Below, piece by piece: positions 19,876 to 19,881 of a stretch of DNA of 19,881 nt. The translations under genes and the position numbers were made by a program. How positions within the stretch are numbered: the first letter of the stretch is position 1; each line of letters starts with the position of its first letter. The notes under the pieces are model-generated. The model was given only the letters and a program-made list of their open reading frames with translations, made no database searches and was not told where the DNA came from. The stretch is taken from assembly GCA_910577185.1 (NCBI GenBank), contig CAJTLR010000069.1, positions 1-19,881 of the forward strand, given 5' to 3'. Source of the stretch: an uncultured Acetatifactor sp. Its GTDB lineage: Bacteria > Bacillota > Clostridia > Lachnospirales > Lachnospiraceae.

Positions 19876-19881
19876 ACTGCC

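Overview
The window looks like part of a Clostridia chromosome, most likely Lachnospiraceae-like. That assignment is inferred from AGGAGG-type ribosome binding sites, Firmicute-style promoters and PBSX/XkdK-type tail proteins; no rRNA or housekeeping marker is present to fix it. A host-type CYTH-domain phosphohydrolase gene sits at the left edge. Almost everything from about 1.1 kb to 19.7 kb is one phage-derived locus, read mostly on the minus strand from right to left.

At the right end is a compact genetic switch. A rightward HTH repressor gene (18645-19127) and an ImmA/IrrE-family gene (19180-19686) face a consensus leftward promoter (TTGACA-17-TATAAT, 18521-18549). Two related palindromic operators lie at 18495-18511 and 18567-18583. 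The leftward transcript carries a small ORF and then a regulator that joins a phage replisome-organiser-like N-terminus to a sigma-like late activator. Next comes a contractile-tail operon in PBSX order: tail terminator, a small XkdJ-position protein, sheath, small ORF, tube, XkdN chaperone with a clear -1 frameshift signal, tape measure, LysM protein, hub, gp5-like protein, gp25-like wedge, baseplate J, XkdU and tail fibre. No terminase, portal, protease or capsid gene lies between the regulator and the tail operon. This fits an R-type tailocin (contractile phage-tail-like bacteriocin) better than a complete prophage. A holin and a GH25 muramidase (1133-2570) would release the particles.

The most striking part is 2737-5905, between the fibre and the lysis genes. 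The fibre gene is interrupted in frame at codons 398-403 (LNTGLT) by an 18-bp site, ACTAAACACGGGTTTRAC. Four copies are present, two in each orientation (A+, B-, C+, D-). Each leads in frame into a different C-terminal fibre cassette of about 90-105 residues: one expressed, three silent, plus a fifth degenerate cassette without a recognisable site. A tyrosine recombinase gene lies between the inner sites. I read this as a shufflon that swaps the receptor-binding tip of the tailocin. Beside the recombinase is a 31-residue membrane peptide gene resembling holin-like type I toxins. It has its own promoter, a terminator and complementary 5' and 3' transcript ends. It could penalise deletion of the shufflon core.

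The right edge (19687-19881) carries two copies of a structured repeat whose hairpin is preserved by compensatory changes, and ends in a strong hairpin of unknown origin. The left edge (1-216) is non-coding and rich in palindromes.
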